A stretch of 52,941 nt of DNA from contig NZ_JAKSYM010000262.1 of the NCBI RefSeq assembly GCF_022829545.1, positions 1 to 52,941 of the forward strand, read 5' to 3'. The notes under the pieces are model-generated. The model had not been told where the DNA came from. It did not search any database and was given only the letters and a program-made list of their open reading frames with translations. The DNA comes from Methylobacterium sp. J-030 (lineage in GTDB: Bacteria; Pseudomonadota; Alphaproteobacteria; Rhizobiales; Beijerinckiaceae). Each line of letters starts with the position of its first letter. The stretch's first letter is position 1. Of this stretch, positions 1 through 9,912 are shown piece after piece. The position numbers and the translations under genes are program-made.

Positions 1-435
1 GCCGCCATCGATGCCGGAAGCGAGAAGGGCAGCCATGGGACCGGTCCTGTATGCGGGCTCGCCGCCAGCCGGGCGGGGCCACAGCGACTGTTCGATCGAG
101 GGCTCTCGAGCAGGCGCGCCCGCGACGGACTCGCGATCGCACGACGGATCGGGGACCAACCGAGCTACGCCTGCTCAGCTACCTTACAGCAGCCACACCG
201 AGATACAGGGACCCAGCACAGAGTGTCGCGAAGCGTCGATCCGGATCAACCTGTGCCGCTGGCGCGGCGCTCTTCGTGCGGGGTCCCGGATCAGGTTCCG
301 CTTCGCTTCACCTGTCCGGGGAAGAGGAGCGTATCATCACCCTGGGGGACCGATCTCGCGCCGCGCGTCCAGCCAAACACCTCGAAGGGGCTGGCCGCAA
401 CGCTTCGGACCTGTGCCCGTCGATCGCGGCTGCGC
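1..435. other. Left-edge stretch with no supported gene
   Basis: I see no convincing gene here. The forward open frames have arginine/proline-rich, low-complexity translations typical of non-coding frames in GC-rich DNA. A minus-strand ATG at position 36 could begin a gene leaving the window (reading MAALLASGIDGG), but 12 residues are too few to support a call. Confidence 0.5.
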
Positions 436-735
436 TCAGAACGCCTTCAGCACCTGCTCGGCGTGCTCCACGGAGACCGGCCCGGCGAAGCAGTGCGAGA
501 CCAGGGCGCGGTAATCCTGCCAGGGTTGGGAGCCGGTGAAGTCCTTGGTGTGGGCCTCCAGCGTGTCCCAGTGGATCAGCAGGCGGTAGCGCTGCGGATG
601 CTCGATCGAGCGCCGCACCTCGAAGTGGCGGCAGCCCTTGGCCTGCTTGAAGATGGCCGAGGCCTCCGTGATGCCGTTCTCGAACGCGGCCTCCAGGCCG
701 GGCTTGATCTCGATCTGCGCGATTTCGAGGATCAT
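436..735 (-). CDS. Antibiotic biosynthesis monooxygenase (ABM) domain protein
   Basis: A 99-residue single-domain protein of the dimeric alpha+beta barrel ABM fold. The N-terminal strand (ILEIAQIEIKPG), the central segment with GCRHFEVRRSIEHP, and the RYRLLIHWDTLEAH strand follow the usual ABM order. Family members are small cofactor-free oxygenases or haem/quinol-binding proteins, and the substrate here is unknown. I chose the ATG at 735; a TTG at 744 lies in frame but sits too close to the GAGAGGG ribosome site. It starts 16 bases after the end of the Kdo hydroxylase gene on the same strand, so the two are probably co-transcribed. Family confident, function open. Confidence 0.8.
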   Translation of the reverse strand: MILEIAQIEIKPGLEAAFENGITEASAIFKQAKGCRHFEVRRSIEHPQRYRLLIHWDTLEAHTKDFTGSQPWQDYRALVSHCFAGPVSVEHAEQVLKAF

Positions 736-751
736 GGTCGTCAAATCCCTC

Positions 752-1624
752 TCAGGTCCGAAGGGCGCGGCCGAGCTTGGCCGCCAGGATGTGGTGCGGG
801 CTCAAGGACGGGTCGGCCTGGGCGGCGACGGGCAGGTAGGCGGTCTGCTCCAGCATGTAGCGGCCGCCCATCGCCCCGTGCATCACGAGGTCGGAGAAGG
901 TCACCCAGGTCTCGCCGGGGCGGAACGCGACGTCGGCCTGGGGGGCCGAGGCTTGGTAGGTCTCGTCCTGCTTGAGCGCGTCGTGCAGGTGCAGCATCAG
1001 GTGGTCGTATTCCGAGCGCCGGGCCTTGGTGAGGCGGAGCGCCGCCAGCAGGCGCGCCGAGAGCGGCGAGTAGCCCGGCAGCCGCGGCAGGAACTTGTCC
1101 GCCATCGAGCCGAAATCCTCGCCGACCCGCCAGCGGCGCGACTCCCCCGCGGGGTTGATGTTGCGAAAGACCCGCAGGATCCGCTTCTCGCCGATCGGGT
1201 TCGACGGGAAGGCATCGACGTGCAGCCGGGTGTCGTCGCGCCGCCAGCTCAGCTTGCGCCGATCGACGTCGAACGGACGATACGAGGTGCCGGCGAGGCT
1301 CACCCGGTCGGCATAGTCGGGCAGGTAGGTGCCGATCAGGTCCCGGGCGAAGGCGCGGTAGCGGATCAGGAGCTGGCGCAGGGCCTCCTGCTCCTCCGGG
1401 GTGCCGGCCGCGCCGCGCAGATGCGCCGCCTCGCCGCGGATGTTGACGTTCTTGGCCTTGCCATCCGCGAAGGGCCGCTCGGTGAAGCGGCGCTCGAAGT
1501 CGGTGAACGGGAACGGCAGATCGGGGAACAGCAGCACCGCCCCGGCCTCCAGCTCCCGGGCCAGGGAACCGGCGATCGAGGCGGGCGTCTCGCCGGGGGC
1601 GATTCTGCGGATCGGACTGATCAT
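752..1624 (-). CDS. kdoO: Kdo 3-hydroxylase-like Fe(II)/2-oxoglutarate oxygenase (KdoO family)
   Basis: A 290-residue protein resembling the KdoO family, which hydroxylates the Kdo sugar of lipid A inner core at C3 using Fe(II), oxygen and 2-oxoglutarate. The likely iron facial triad is visible: H135-x-D137 in RLHVDAFPSNP and a distal His near 249 in VMHGAMGGRY, followed by an Arg suited to bind 2-oxoglutarate. The length matches the family. The frame stays open upstream to 2035, but the translation before MISPIRRIAP is arginine/serine-rich and not protein-like, so I use the ATG at 1624. It leads a two-gene unit with the ABM protein. The action site is presumably the cytoplasmic face of the inner membrane. 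Confidence 0.8.
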   Translation of the reverse strand: MISPIRRIAPGETPASIAGSLARELEAGAVLLFPDLPFPFTDFERRFTERPFADGKAKNVNIRGEAAHLRGAAGTPEEQEALRQLLIRYRAFARDLIGTYLPDYADRVSLAGTSYRPFDVDRRKLSWRRDDTRLHVDAFPSNPIGEKRILRVFRNINPAGESRRWRVGEDFGSMADKFLPRLPGYSPLSARLLAALRLTKARRSEYDHLMLHLHDALKQDETYQASAPQADVAFRPGETWVTFSDLVMHGAMGGRYMLEQTAYLPVAAQADPSLSPHHILAAKLGRALRT

Positions 1625-1820
1625 CGTGCCGGGCTGGCCCTGCCGTGTCGGATGCCGTCCGCTGTAGCGGAGCGGCCGCGGGGAGGCCAGGGCCCGCATT
1701 TCCGGTGGATGATTCCGGCGCATCCGGGAGGCCGGTCCGGCCCGTCTTGCGAAACCCAGCCGTTCCCGGCACGTTCTCCCGCCAGTGACCGGCCTCAGTG
1801 CCCGGCGGAGGATGGCGCCG

Positions 1821-2255
1821 ATGGCGACCCTGAAGGAATTCGAGGAAGCCCTGCGCGAGCACGGCATGAACATGGCGCTGGCGCTTCTCGAGCGCCTGCG
1901 CGAGCGCGACCGCGCGACCCGCACGGTCAAACCCGCCCGGCGGCTCACGGGCCAGAAGATGACCCCGGACCTCGCCCGGGCGATCCTGGACCTGCATGCC
2001 ACGACCGGCATGACCCAGCAGGAGATCGCCTTCAAGGTCGGGGTGAATCAGGGCCGGGTGAACGAGGTGATCAAGCGCGGCAAGTGGCTGTCCGACGACC
2101 CGGCCGCCCCCGAGGCGGTCGCCCGCGACAAGGCGGTGGCCCGGATGCGCGGCGATCCGAAGCCGAAGAAGCCAGCGGTCGCACGCCCCAAGGAGCGCAA
2201 GGCCGCGCCGCCGAAGGCGCGCAACCAGGGCCAGCTGGCGCTGGGGGATTTGTGA
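1821..2255 (+). CDS. Helix-turn-helix protein, function unknown
   Basis: A 144-residue basic protein. Residues about 50-90 read TPDLARAILDLHATTGMTQQEIAFKVGVNQGRVNEVIKRGKW; the segment from MTQQEIA to VIKRGKW is a clear helix-turn-helix, as in sigma-like or XRE-type DNA-binding proteins. The C-terminal third is a Lys/Pro/Ala-rich tail. Earlier in-frame ATGs at 1785 and 1812 exist, but GGAGG at 1807-1811 is best spaced for the ATG at 1821. It is divergent from kdoO. The MscS remnant begins six bases after its stop. Specific targets cannot be inferred. Confidence 0.75.
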   Translation: MATLKEFEEALREHGMNMALALLERLRERDRATRTVKPARRLTGQKMTPDLARAILDLHATTGMTQQEIAFKVGVNQGRVNEVIKRGKWLSDDPAAPEAVARDKAVARMRGDPKPKKPAVARPKERKAAPPKARNQGQLALGDL

Positions 2256-2261
2256 GGACGC

Positions 2262-2715
2262 GGCCGGTTGGTCCTGCCGCTGACCTATCTCATCCGGAAG
2301 CCGTTCCGGACCCGGGGCGGCGCGTCGCTGATCGGCAGCGTGTCATCGAGTCATCCGATAGGGTTGCTTGTCGATATCGGTTGGTTTGAACGTCTGTGAA
2401 GGGTTTCCAGAGGGATGATCCCTTTGGTGGGTCGCGCGGGCGAAGCCCTGGCCGTTCGCTGGCTCCGCCCGCACCCGCAAAAGGTCTCAGACCTTTTGGA
2501 ACCATGCCTTTCGAAAACACATCCGGGCATCGATCGCAGTCAATAACACGCTCGACGTCGACCACCGGGCGCCGGTGGCGGCCATGCGCGAGAAGCTCAC
2601 CGAAGTCGCCGGGGCTTCGCCGCTCTGGGACGGCCGGGTGGTCAGTCTCGGACGCGTAAGGAATCGACCAGCGAGATCCGGATGCTGGTCAGCACCCGCA
2701 ACGCGCCCCGAGCCC
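2262..2715 (+). pseudogene. Remnant of an MscS-type mechanosensitive channel gene, split by a repeat
   Basis: Two pieces of a typical alphaproteobacterial MscS-family C-terminal half can be read. The first (2262-2340) gives GRLVLPLTYLIRKPF then RTRGGASLIGSV. The second (about 2542-2640) gives LDVDHRAPVAAMREKL then TEVAGASPLWDGRVVSL. After a frame change it continues at about 2655-2715 as STSEIRMLVSTRNAP. In intact channels these segments are contiguous: strand, membrane-proximal PF motif, then the beta domain. Between them lies an interspersed palindromic repeat (2401-2504). No N-terminal membrane segments remain. I infer a dead gene fragment, broken by both repeat insertion and a frameshift. 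Confidence 0.7.
2401..2504. repeat. Interspersed palindromic repeat, family A, copy 1
   Basis: Outer arms are GTTTCCAGAGGG...CCCTTTGG and AAAAGGTCTCAGACCTTTTGGAACC, each itself a small palindrome, with an inner GGGCGAAGCCCTG hairpin. It has the same architecture as copies at 13465-13608 and 27972-28093. This copy sits inside the MscS remnant. Confidence 0.75.
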
Positions 2716-2767
2716 GAACCTGCGCCGGGCGGACGGGCGGCGGGAGCCGTTCCGAGCGGCCGGACGC

Positions 2768-3169
2768 TCAGATGAGGGCCGGGCGGATATCGGTCTGCGG
2801 GAAGTCGCCGCCGACATAGAGCAGCGGGACGCCATGCACCGGCGCGCAGGCACAGGCGAAGCGGTCGCCGAGGGTCAGGCGGGCGGGATGACGGCCCTTG
2901 CCGTAGCGGGCGTGTGCTGTGATGGCGAGTCGTGCCTCCGCAGCCGCAATGGGGATCCGGGTGACACCGGTGGAGTCCAGAAAATCATCCACGATCTCTT
3001 CAGCGACTCCGGGTGGGACGGACCTGAGCCGCGCGATGGCAAGCGCCGCCTCGTAGACGGCCACGCCGCTCGTGCGCCGCACGGGACCGTCGCGTAGCCG
3101 ATCCAGCAGCGGCCGATGCCCCGGCGCGCAGGCGACGATCGCGACGAGGGCGGATGCGTCGCTGAACAT
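2768..3169 (-). CDS. vapC: VapC-type PIN-domain ribonuclease toxin
   Basis: A 133-residue PIN-domain protein. The conserved acidic residues are visible: D4 in [12 protein letters not shown]40 in GVAVYEAALAI, and D102 in LTLGDRFACA, followed by the usual GVPLLYVGGDF strand. VapC toxins are Mg2+-dependent RNases, often cutting tRNA or rRNA, and are held inactive by VapB. The start ATG overlaps the stop of the antitoxin gene (TGATG), typical of translational coupling in toxin-antitoxin pairs. The frame is open upstream, but that part merely shadows the antitoxin. The gene appears intact. Confidence 0.88.
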   Translation of the reverse strand: MFSDASALVAIVACAPGHRPLLDRLRDGPVRRTSGVAVYEAALAIARLRSVPPGVAEEIVDDFLDSTGVTRIPIAAAEARLAITAHARYGKGRHPARLTLGDRFACACAPVHGVPLLYVGGDFPQTDIRPALI

Positions 3170-3408
3170 CACTCGTCGTTCAGACTGTCGTAGAACGCCT
3201 TGTCCGCCTTGAGGCCCGTCGCCGGATACGATGCCAACCGGTCCTGGATTTCCTTGACCCGGTCTATGAAAGACCCGCACTCCGAGGTCTGCCGCGCCAG
3301 CTCGTTCGTGAGCGCGCGTCGCACCGCTTCGGTCTTGCTCACGCCGGCCCGCGATGCCAGCGTCTCGGCGAGCTGATTCACCTCTTCGCTGCGGATGTTG
3401 AGCGGCAT
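3169..3408 (-). CDS. vapB: VapB-type antitoxin
   Basis: A 79-residue protein with an N-terminal ribbon-helix-helix-like segment ([21 protein letters not shown], then [17 protein letters not shown]) and a Phe/Tyr-containing C-terminal tail ([13 protein letters not shown], then [10 protein letters not shown]) that would bind the toxin. This layout matches the Rv0623/PSK-type VapB antitoxins. The gene overlaps vapC by one base. An 11-bp perfect inverted repeat lies just upstream (3419-3447) and is the probable operator for autoregulation. Confidence 0.88.
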   Translation of the reverse strand: MPLNIRSEEVNQLAETLASRAGVSKTEAVRRALTNELARQTSECGSFIDRVKEIQDRLASYPATGLKADKAFYDSLNDE

Positions 3409-3418
3409 GGCGGCCTCC

Positions 3419-3447
3419 GTGTAGACACGGGAGGCTCGTGTCTACAC
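3419..3447. promoter_or_regulatory. Inverted-repeat operator of vapBC
   Basis: GTGTAGACACG and CGTGTCTACAC form a perfect 11-bp inverted repeat with a 7-base spacer. It begins 10 bases upstream of the vapB start and 42 bases upstream of the recQ start, in the gap between the divergent genes. It is a natural site for VapB-VapC autorepression and could also affect recQ. Confidence 0.65.
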
Positions 3448-3488
3448 AGCGCCGCCACAAGACGGCCAGGCCTTCCCCAAGGATCCCG

Positions 3489-5330
3489 ATGACCCGCCTC
3501 GACGAGGCCCGCGCCGCGCTGAAAAAAACCTTCGGCTACGAGGATTTCCGGCCCGGGCAGGACGAGGTGATCGGCGCGGTTCTGAACGGCGAGGACGTGT
3601 TCGCCGTCATGCCCACGGGCTCGGGCAAGTCGATGACCTATCAGCTTCCGGCGCTGGTCGAGCCGGGGCTGACCGTGGTGGTCTCGCCGCTGATCGCCCT
3701 GATGCACGATCAGGTGCAGCAGATGAGGAGCGTCGGCATCGAGGCCGCCACCCTAAATTCCTCGGTGGCTGAGGCCGACTCGCGCGAGACCTGGCGCGCC
3801 CTGCGCTCGGGCGAGTTGCGGCTGCTGTTCGTCTCCCCCGAGCGCCTGCTGATGGAGGGCTGCATCGAGGCCCTGCGCGGCGCCGGCGTCCGGCGGCTGG
3901 CCGTCGACGAGGCCCATTGCGTCTCGCAATGGGGCCACGATTTCCGCCCCGAATACCGGGAGATCGCCCGGGCCAGGACGACGCTCGGCAACGTCCAGAC
4001 GCTCGCGCTCACCGCCACCGCCGACGCCGCGACCCGCGCCGAGATCGCCGAGCGCCTGTTCCCGCAGGGCCGGCCGCCCAAGACCTTCGTCCACTCCTTC
4101 GACCGGCCGAACATCCGGCTGACCTTCCAGCCCAAGGACAACCCGGCCCAGCAGATCGAGCGCTTCCTCAAGCACCGGCGGGCGGAGAGCGGGATCATCT
4201 ACTGCTCGTCGCGCAAGCGGACCGAGCAACTGGCCGAGACCCTCAAGAAGGACGGGTTCGACGCGCTGCCCTACCATGCCGGCCTCGACCAGGCGACGCG
4301 CATGCGGAACCAGGACCGGTTCCTGCAGGAGGACGGGGTGGTGATGACCGCCACCATCGCCTTCGGCATGGGCATCAACAAGCCGGACGTGCGCTTCGTC
4401 TGCCACGCCGACATGCCCAACAACGTCGAGGGCTACTACCAGGAGATCGGCCGCGCCGGCCGCGACGGGCTGCCGGCCGACACGCTCACCCTCTACGGCC
4501 TCGACGACATGGCGCTGCGCCGCCGCCAGATCGACGAGAAGGAGATCTCCGACGAGCGCCGCCGGGTCGAGCGCCGCAAGCTCGAGGCGATGATCACCCT
4601 GTGCGAGGGCGCCACCTGCCGGCGCCAGTCGCTGCTCGCCTATTTCGGCGAGATCAGCGAACCCTGCGGCCGCTGCGACCTGTGCCGGGGCGGCGTCACC
4701 CTGGTGGACGGGACGGTCCCGGCCCAGAAGATCCTCTCGGCGATCGTGCGCACCGGGCAGCGCTTCGGCGCGGCCTATATCTGCGACGTGGTCCACGGCA
4801 AGGAGAGCGAGCCGATCCGCCGCAACGGCCACGCGACGCTCAAGACCTTCGGGGTCGGCGCCGACAAGCCGGTGGCGGCGTGGCGGGCGATCCTGCGCCA
4901 GCTCTTCGCCGCCGGGGCGATCGCCGAGAACGCCGACGGCTACGGCGGCCTGTCGATGACCGCGAAGGGCGAGGCGATCCTGTACGGGCGGGAGCCGGTC
5001 CAGTTCCGGCCCGATCCGGAGCCGAAGGCCGAATCCCGCGAGCGCCGCCGCGCCGCGCCCCGGGAGGACGGGGAGATCGCCCTGTCGGAGACCGACGAGG
5101 CGCTGTTCCAGCACCTGCGCGGCCTGCGCGCCACGCTCGCCCGGGCCGAGGGGATCGCGGCCTTCATGGTGTTCCCCGACCGGACGCTGATCGAGATGGC
5201 CCGGCAGAAGCCCGTCGATCTCTGGGCCCTGCGCACCATCCATGGGGTCGGCGAGCGCAAGCGCGAGGCCTATGGCGAGCGGTTCGTGGGGGCGATCGCC
5301 GAGTTCCTGGCGCATCCTCCGGCCCGGTGA
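3489..5330 (+). CDS. recQ: ATP-dependent DNA helicase RecQ
   Basis: A 613-residue 3'-5' DNA helicase for recombination and replication-fork repair. Visible elements in order: motif 0 with [14 protein letters not shown]; Walker A MPTGSGKS (about 40-47); Walker B DEAH within [14 protein letters not shown] (about 138-150), including the RecQ aromatic-rich loop; motif [10 protein letters not shown]; the RecQ zinc-binding cysteines in [10 protein letters not shown] and EPCGRCDLC; a winged-helix domain; and a C-terminal HRDC domain from about 534. I use the ATG at 3489 ([11 protein letters not shown]); the frame extends upstream to 3438 but that part overlaps the vapB operator. Length is normal for bacterial RecQ. 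Confidence 0.95.
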   Translation: MTRLDEARAALKKTFGYEDFRPGQDEVIGAVLNGEDVFAVMPTGSGKSMTYQLPALVEPGLTVVVSPLIALMHDQVQQMRSVGIEAATLNSSVAEADSRETWRALRSGELRLLFVSPERLLMEGCIEALRGAGVRRLAVDEAHCVSQWGHDFRPEYREIARARTTLGNVQTLALTATADAATRAEIAERLFPQGRPPKTFVHSFDRPNIRLTFQPKDNPAQQIERFLKHRRAESGIIYCSSRKRTEQLAETLKKDGFDALPYHAGLDQATRMRNQDRFLQEDGVVMTATIAFGMGINKPDVRFVCHADMPNNVEGYYQEIGRAGRDGLPADTLTLYGLDDMALRRRQIDEKEISDERRRVERRKLEAMITLCEGATCRRQSLLAYFGEISEPCGRCDLCRGGVTLVDGTVPAQKILSAIVRTGQRFGAAYICDVVHGKESEPIRRNGHATLKTFGVGADKPVAAWRAILRQLFAAGAIAENADGYGGLSMTAKGEAILYGREPVQFRPDPEPKAESRERRRAAPREDGEIALSETDEALFQHLRGLRATLARAEGIAAFMVFPDRTLIEMARQKPVDLWALRTIHGVGERKREAYGERFVGAIAEFLAHPPAR

Positions 5331-5505
5331 GCGGATCACCGGGTCATTCTCGTCCTCGGCGCAGCGGACCGGTTCGTGTAGGGAGAGCCCCCCATCCGAA
5401 CCGATCGGACACATCATTTCCGTTTCCGCGCCGACCGCCGACACCCCGCCCCAGGATCTTGCGGACGCGAGGACGCCCCGATCCGGCGCATCGCGTTCGC
5501 GGGCC

Positions 5506-6684
5506 GTGACCTCCCGCATCGTGTTCTACCTGCCGGGCTTCGACCCGCGGGATCCCGAGGTCTACTGGGGCCTGTTCCGCCGCGAGGCCCGGCTCACGGC
5601 GGCCCGGCGCGGGCTGGACATCGCGGTGGACGATCCGGTCCGCTCGGACGACGGGCTCGAACTCGCCTGGACCGCGCGGTCGCGCGGCGTCGCCACGCGG
5701 TATGTCCTCCTGCGCTGGGAGGACATCGTCCGCGCGCGCTTCCCGCAACCCGACTGGGCGCGCCTACAGGGCGTCCCGGCCCTGCTCTGGCGGCTGTGGC
5801 GCTCGGGCTACGCGTCCGATCTGCGGCGGGAGGGATGGCGCTTCTCCACGGTGATCTTCGGCGTCCACGCGATCTATCTGGCGCTCATCCTGCTCAGCCT
5901 CGCCCTGGCGGGGGCTCTTGCCGACCTGGCGCCGGCCGCGCTGCAGCCCTGGCCTCTGCTGGCGGTGCCGCCCGTAGCCTACGCGCTCCTCGTCGGGCTG
6001 GTGCGGGCGACCCGCGGCAAGCCCCTCTACGTGCCCCACCTCGTGGACGACACCGCCTTCACCCACGCCTACGCGGCCGGCGAGGCGCCCGAGATCGCGC
6101 CCCGCCTCGACGCCTTCGCGGCCCGCATCCGCGCCGCCGAGGGCGAGGCCGACGAGGTGGTGGTGGTCGGGCATTCCTCGTCGAGCTTCCTCGGGATCGA
6201 GGTGCTGGATCGGGTGCTCGCCCGCGATCCCGGCTTCGGCACCCGCGGGACGCCGGTCACGTTCGTGAGTATCGGCAGCGTCATCCCCTGGCTCGGCCTG
6301 GACCGCGCCGCCCAAGGGTTTCGCGATGCGCTCCTGCGCTTCGGGCGGGCGCGGGAGATCGGCTGGCTCGACGTGCGCGCCCCGTGGGACTGGCTGTCGA
6401 TCCATGGGCAGAATCCCCTCGCCGCCTGCGGGCTCACCCCGCCGGACCCCGAACGCCCGGCCGTGCTCGGGGTGATGATCAGCGACCTGATCACGGGCAC
6501 TGACGTGCGCCGACGCCAGTGGAACCTGTTCCAGATGCATTTCCAGCTGCTCATGGCGAGCCAGAGCGCGGGCGGCTTCGACTATCTCGACCTGATGACC
6601 GGACCGGAGCCGATCCACGCCCTCGCGTCCGCGGGGCGGGAGTGCGGCCTCTTCCGGGAGCTGGTTCGCCAACCTGGTCTCTGA
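5506..6684 (+). CDS. Putative membrane-associated hydrolase-like protein
   Basis: About 392 residues. It opens with [20 protein letters not shown], a pattern like the first strand and oxyanion loop of alpha/beta hydrolases. Two hydrophobic membrane spans follow at about 125-180 ([38 protein letters not shown]). A nucleophile-elbow-like motif then follows, [19 protein letters not shown]. No acid/His pair is obvious to me. No ATG lies near the conserved start, so I take the GTG at 5506; the longer frame from 5242 overlaps recQ and reads as non-coding. It is an unnamed family; lipase- or esterase-like activity is only an inference. Confidence 0.7.
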   Translation: MTSRIVFYLPGFDPRDPEVYWGLFRREARLTAARRGLDIAVDDPVRSDDGLELAWTARSRGVATRYVLLRWEDIVRARFPQPDWARLQGVPALLWRLWRSGYASDLRREGWRFSTVIFGVHAIYLALILLSLALAGALADLAPAALQPWPLLAVPPVAYALLVGLVRATRGKPLYVPHLVDDTAFTHAYAAGEAPEIAPRLDAFAARIRAAEGEADEVVVVGHSSSSFLGIEVLDRVLARDPGFGTRGTPVTFVSIGSVIPWLGLDRAAQGFRDALLRFGRAREIGWLDVRAPWDWLSIHGQNPLAACGLTPPDPERPAVLGVMISDLITGTDVRRRQWNLFQMHFQLLMASQSAGGFDYLDLMTGPEPIHALASAGRECGLFRELVRQPGL

Positions 6685-6868
6685 CCGTCAGGATCGGAGA
6701 CCGGCGCCCGGTCAGGCAGCGGCCGAGCCCCCGCGCGGGAATACCGGCCGATGTTGCCAGGGCGGGCGCTTCCGCTCTAGAGCCGGGGCAGCCTGGATCC
6801 CCGCCCGGTTCGGGCTCGCCGCGGCGCGCGTCTCCCCAGACGGGCCGCCCTCTGCCGAGACCCTTCGC

Positions 6869-9094
6869 ATGTTCCGCAACGACGTTCCGATCACCCCCGA
6901 ACTCGTGGCCCAGCACGGCCTGACGCCGGACGAGTACGCGCGCTTCCGCAGCCTGATCGGGCGCGACCCGACGCTGACCGAACTCGGCATCGTCTCGGCG
7001 ATGTGGAACGAGCACTGTTCCTACAAATCCTCCCGCAAGCACCTGCGCGGGCTGCCGACCTCGGGCCCTCACGTGATCCAGGGGCCGGGCGAGAACGCGG
7101 GCGTGATCGACATCGGCGACGGCCACGCCTGCGTGTTCAAGATGGAGAGCCACAACCACCCGAGCTACATCGAGCCCTACCAGGGCGCGGCGACCGGCGT
7201 GGGCGGCATTCTTCGGGATGTCTTCACGATGGGGGCAAGGCCCATCGCCGCCCTCAATGCGCTCCGCTTCGGCTCCCCCGACCATCCGCGCACCCGCAGC
7301 CTCGTCTCGGGCGTGGTCGCTGGCGTCGGCGGCTACGGCAATTCCTTCGGCGTGCCGACCGTCGGCGGCCTGACCGGCTTCCACAAGCGCTACGACGGCA
7401 ACATCCTGGTCAACGCCATGGCGGTGGGCCTCGCCCGCACCGACGGGATCTTCTACGCGGCCGCCGCGGGCGTCGGGAACCCGATCGTCTATCTCGGCTC
7501 CAAGACCGGCCGCGACGGCATCCACGGCGCCACCATGGCGTCGGCCGAGTTCGACGAGGCCTCCGAGTCGAAGCGCCCGACCGTGCAGGTCGGCGACCCC
7601 TTCGCCGAGAAGCTGCTGCTCGAAGCCTGCCTGGAGCTGATGGCCTCCGGCGCGGTGATCGCCATCCAGGATATGGGCGCGGCGGGCCTCACCTGCTCGG
7701 CGGTGGAGATGGGCGCCAAGGGCGACCTCGGCGTCGAGCTCGACATCGACAGGGTGCCGGCCCGCGAGGAGGGCATGACGCCCTACGAGATGATGCTCTC
7801 CGAGAGCCAGGAGCGCATGCTGATGGTGCTCAAGCCGGGCATGGAGGCCGAGGCGGAAGCCATCTTCGTGAAGTGGGGCCTCGACTTCGCGGTGATCGGC
7901 CGGACCACCGACACGCTGCGCTTCGTGATCAAGTGGCACGGCGAGACCGTGGCCGACCTGCCGATCAAGGAGCTCGGCGACGAGGCGCCGCTCTACGACC
8001 GGCCGCATCTGGCCAACACCCATCTGCCGGTGCTCGCGGCCTCCGAGGTCCCGGCCCCGGCCTCGCTGACCGACGCGCTGAAGCGCCTCGTCGGCTCCCC
8101 CGACCTGTCGTCCAAGCGCTGGGTGTTCGAGCAGTACGACCACTTCATCCTGGGCAACACCGTCCAGAAGCCCGGGGGCGATGCCGCGATCGTCCGCGTC
8201 GAGGACGGGCCGAAGGGCCTCGCGCTCACCTGCGACGTCACCCCGCGCTACTGCGAGGCCGACCCGGTCGAGGGCGGCCGGCAGGCGGTCGCCGAGGCGT
8301 GGCGCAACATCACGGCGGTGGGCGGAAAGCCCCTCGCCATCACCGACAACCTGAACTTCGGCAACCCGGAGAAGCCCGAGGTGATGGGCCAGCTCGTCGG
8401 CTGTCTCCAAGGCATCGGCGAGGCCTGCCGGGCGCTGGACTTCCCGGTCGTGTCGGGCAACGTCTCGCTCTACAACGAGACCAACGGCGTGGGCATCCTG
8501 CCGACCCCGACCATCGGCGGCGTCGGCGTGCTCGACGACGTGGCGCGCCACGCCACCATCGCCCTGAAGCGCGAAGGCGACGTGCTGGTGCTGATCGGCG
8601 CCAGCGAGGGCTGGCTCGGCCAGTCGGCCTACCTGTCGGTGATCGCGGGCCGCGAGGAGGGCGCGCCGCCGCCGGTCGACCTCGCTTTGGAGCGCCGCAA
8701 CGGCGATTTCGTCCGCAACCTGATCCAGGCCGGCACCGTCGACACGGTCCACGACCTCGCGGATGGCGGGCTTGCCGTCGCGCTTACCGAGATGGCAATG
8801 GCGGGCGGCCTCGGCGCGGCGCTCTCCGACGTGCCGGTGGACCTGCCGCCCCACGCCTACCTGTTCGGCGAGGACCAGGGTCGCTACCTGCTGTCGGTGC
8901 GGCCGGAGGCGGCCACCGATCTCCTCGCGGCCGCCGCGGCCCAGGGCGTGGCGGCGGCCTCGATCGGCGTCGCGGGTTCCGACCGTTTGACCCTGCCCGG
9001 CGGCGAGACCATACCGCTCGCCGACCTGAACGCGGCGCACGAGGGCTGGCTGCCCGCCTACATGGCGAGCCAGCCGGCGGCTCCGGCGTCCTGA
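6869..9094 (+). CDS. purL: Phosphoribosylformylglycinamidine synthase subunit PurL
   Basis: A 741-residue small-type PurL, the FGAR amidotransferase synthetase subunit of de novo purine synthesis. It works with PurQ and PurS, which are not in this window. The hallmark N-terminus is present ([20 protein letters not shown]), as are the metal/ATP-binding [19 protein letters not shown] segment, [15 protein letters not shown], and the second AIRS-like half with [16 protein letters not shown]. The length fits the multi-subunit form. It is followed 24 bases later by bolA, probably in one transcript with the DUF29 gene and grxD. A very long frame on the opposite strand is only a codon-bias shadow. 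Confidence 0.96.
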   Translation: MFRNDVPITPELVAQHGLTPDEYARFRSLIGRDPTLTELGIVSAMWNEHCSYKSSRKHLRGLPTSGPHVIQGPGENAGVIDIGDGHACVFKMESHNHPSYIEPYQGAATGVGGILRDVFTMGARPIAALNALRFGSPDHPRTRSLVSGVVAGVGGYGNSFGVPTVGGLTGFHKRYDGNILVNAMAVGLARTDGIFYAAAAGVGNPIVYLGSKTGRDGIHGATMASAEFDEASESKRPTVQVGDPFAEKLLLEACLELMASGAVIAIQDMGAAGLTCSAVEMGAKGDLGVELDIDRVPAREEGMTPYEMMLSESQERMLMVLKPGMEAEAEAIFVKWGLDFAVIGRTTDTLRFVIKWHGETVADLPIKELGDEAPLYDRPHLANTHLPVLAASEVPAPASLTDALKRLVGSPDLSSKRWVFEQYDHFILGNTVQKPGGDAAIVRVEDGPKGLALTCDVTPRYCEADPVEGGRQAVAEAWRNITAVGGKPLAITDNLNFGNPEKPEVMGQLVGCLQGIGEACRALDFPVVSGNVSLYNETNGVGILPTPTIGGVGVLDDVARHATIALKREGDVLVLIGASEGWLGQSAYLSVIAGREEGAPPPVDLALERRNGDFVRNLIQAGTVDTVHDLADGGLAVALTEMAMAGGLGAALSDVPVDLPPHAYLFGEDQGRYLLSVRPEAATDLLAAAAAQGVAAASIGVAGSDRLTLPGGETIPLADLNAAHEGWLPAYMASQPAAPAS

Positions 9095-9118
9095 ACCTCC
9101 GACCCAAGGAATGTCCCG

Positions 9119-9355
9119 ATGCCGATGGATGCGGGCGAGATCGAGCGCATGATCCGCGAGGCCCTGCCGGACGCGCAGGTGGAGATCCGCGACCTCGCGG
9201 GCGACGGCGACCATTACGCCGCCACCGTCCTCTCGGCGGCCTTCAAGGGCAAGACCCGGGTGGCGCAGCACCAGATGGTCTACGGCGCCCTCCAGGGCCG
9301 GATGGGCGGCGTGCTCCACGCCCTTGCGCTGACCACGGGCGTGCCGCAGGATTGA
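9119..9355 (+). CDS. bolA: BolA family protein
   Basis: A 78-residue BolA-like protein. The class II KH-like fold is evident: MIREALPDAQVEIRDL, DGDHYAATVLSAAFKGKTRVAQHQMVYGAL with the conserved H in HYAA and RVAQHQMVY, and a C-terminal HALALTT segment. BolA proteins pair with CGFS monothiol glutaredoxins to bind [2Fe-2S] clusters and act in iron-sulfur trafficking. The glutaredoxin partner lies 560 bases downstream. AAGGA at 9106-9110 favours the ATG at 9119. Confidence 0.93.
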   Translation: MPMDAGEIERMIREALPDAQVEIRDLAGDGDHYAATVLSAAFKGKTRVAQHQMVYGALQGRMGGVLHALALTTGVPQD

Positions 9356-9378
9356 GCCTTCTCGCGGGAGTTCTCCCG

Positions 9379-9873
9379 ATGGACCGACCGAGTCTCTACG
9401 ACGACGACATCGTGACCTGGGCCGAGGAGCAGGCGGCGGCCCTGCGTGCGCTCGCCGAGCGGCCGGACCTGTCGAACGTGGTCGATTGGGAGAACGTCGC
9501 CGAGGAGATCGAGGGCGTGGGTCGTGCGCATCTGCGGGCGGTGGAGGGCCTCCTGATCCAGACGCTCGCTCATCTCCTCAAACGCGCGTCCGCCCCGCTC
9601 GCGCCGGCGAGCGTGCACTGGCGGGAGGAGATCACGACCTTCCAGATCAGCGCATGGAACGCCTACGAGGCGTCGATGCGACAGAGGTTGAACTGGAACA
9701 GGATCTGGAAATCTGCCGTGACGGCCGCCGAGGCCGGTCTCGGCGCCTATGGGAACGCGCTGCTTCCAGGGCTACCGGAAGCCTGCCCGATCTGTCCTGA
9801 GGATCTTCTGACCGAGACTTTCGATATGGAGCGCGCACTCCGCACGATCGCGACATCGGTTGCGCACCGCTGA
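9379..9873 (+). CDS. DUF29 family protein
   Basis: A 164-residue helical protein of the DUF29 family, found widely in cyanobacteria and alphaproteobacteria. The signature opening (SLYDDDIVTWAEEQAAALR), WENVAEEIEGVGRAHLRAVE, and the HLLK...HWREEI...F segment followed by the C-terminal FPxxCP-like variant (LPEACPICPEDLL) are recognisable. The function of the family is unknown. It separates bolA from grxD on the same strand, with short gaps, so it is probably in the same transcript; whether this placement means a role in iron-sulfur metabolism is untested. No signal peptide or membrane span. Confidence 0.88.
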   Translation: MDRPSLYDDDIVTWAEEQAAALRALAERPDLSNVVDWENVAEEIEGVGRAHLRAVEGLLIQTLAHLLKRASAPLAPASVHWREEITTFQISAWNAYEASMRQRLNWNRIWKSAVTAAEAGLGAYGNALLPGLPEACPICPEDLLTETFDMERALRTIATSVAHR

Positions 9874-9912
9874 ATAAGACCACACATACGGCCAACGAAC
9901 GAGGACAGAGCG

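Noticed and set aside
638..2389. A 583-codon plus-strand frame across kdoO
   Set aside because: Antisense to kdoO and merging unrelated regions; not protein-like.
5242..5505. Upstream extension of the membrane hydrolase-like gene
   Set aside because: It overlaps the recQ end and reads as serine/arginine-rich non-coding sequence; the GTG at 5506 fits better.
6551..9319. A 922-codon open frame antisense to purL
   Set aside because: It is a codon-bias shadow: histidine/arginine/glycine-rich with no domain, exactly opposite a conserved gene in high-GC DNA.
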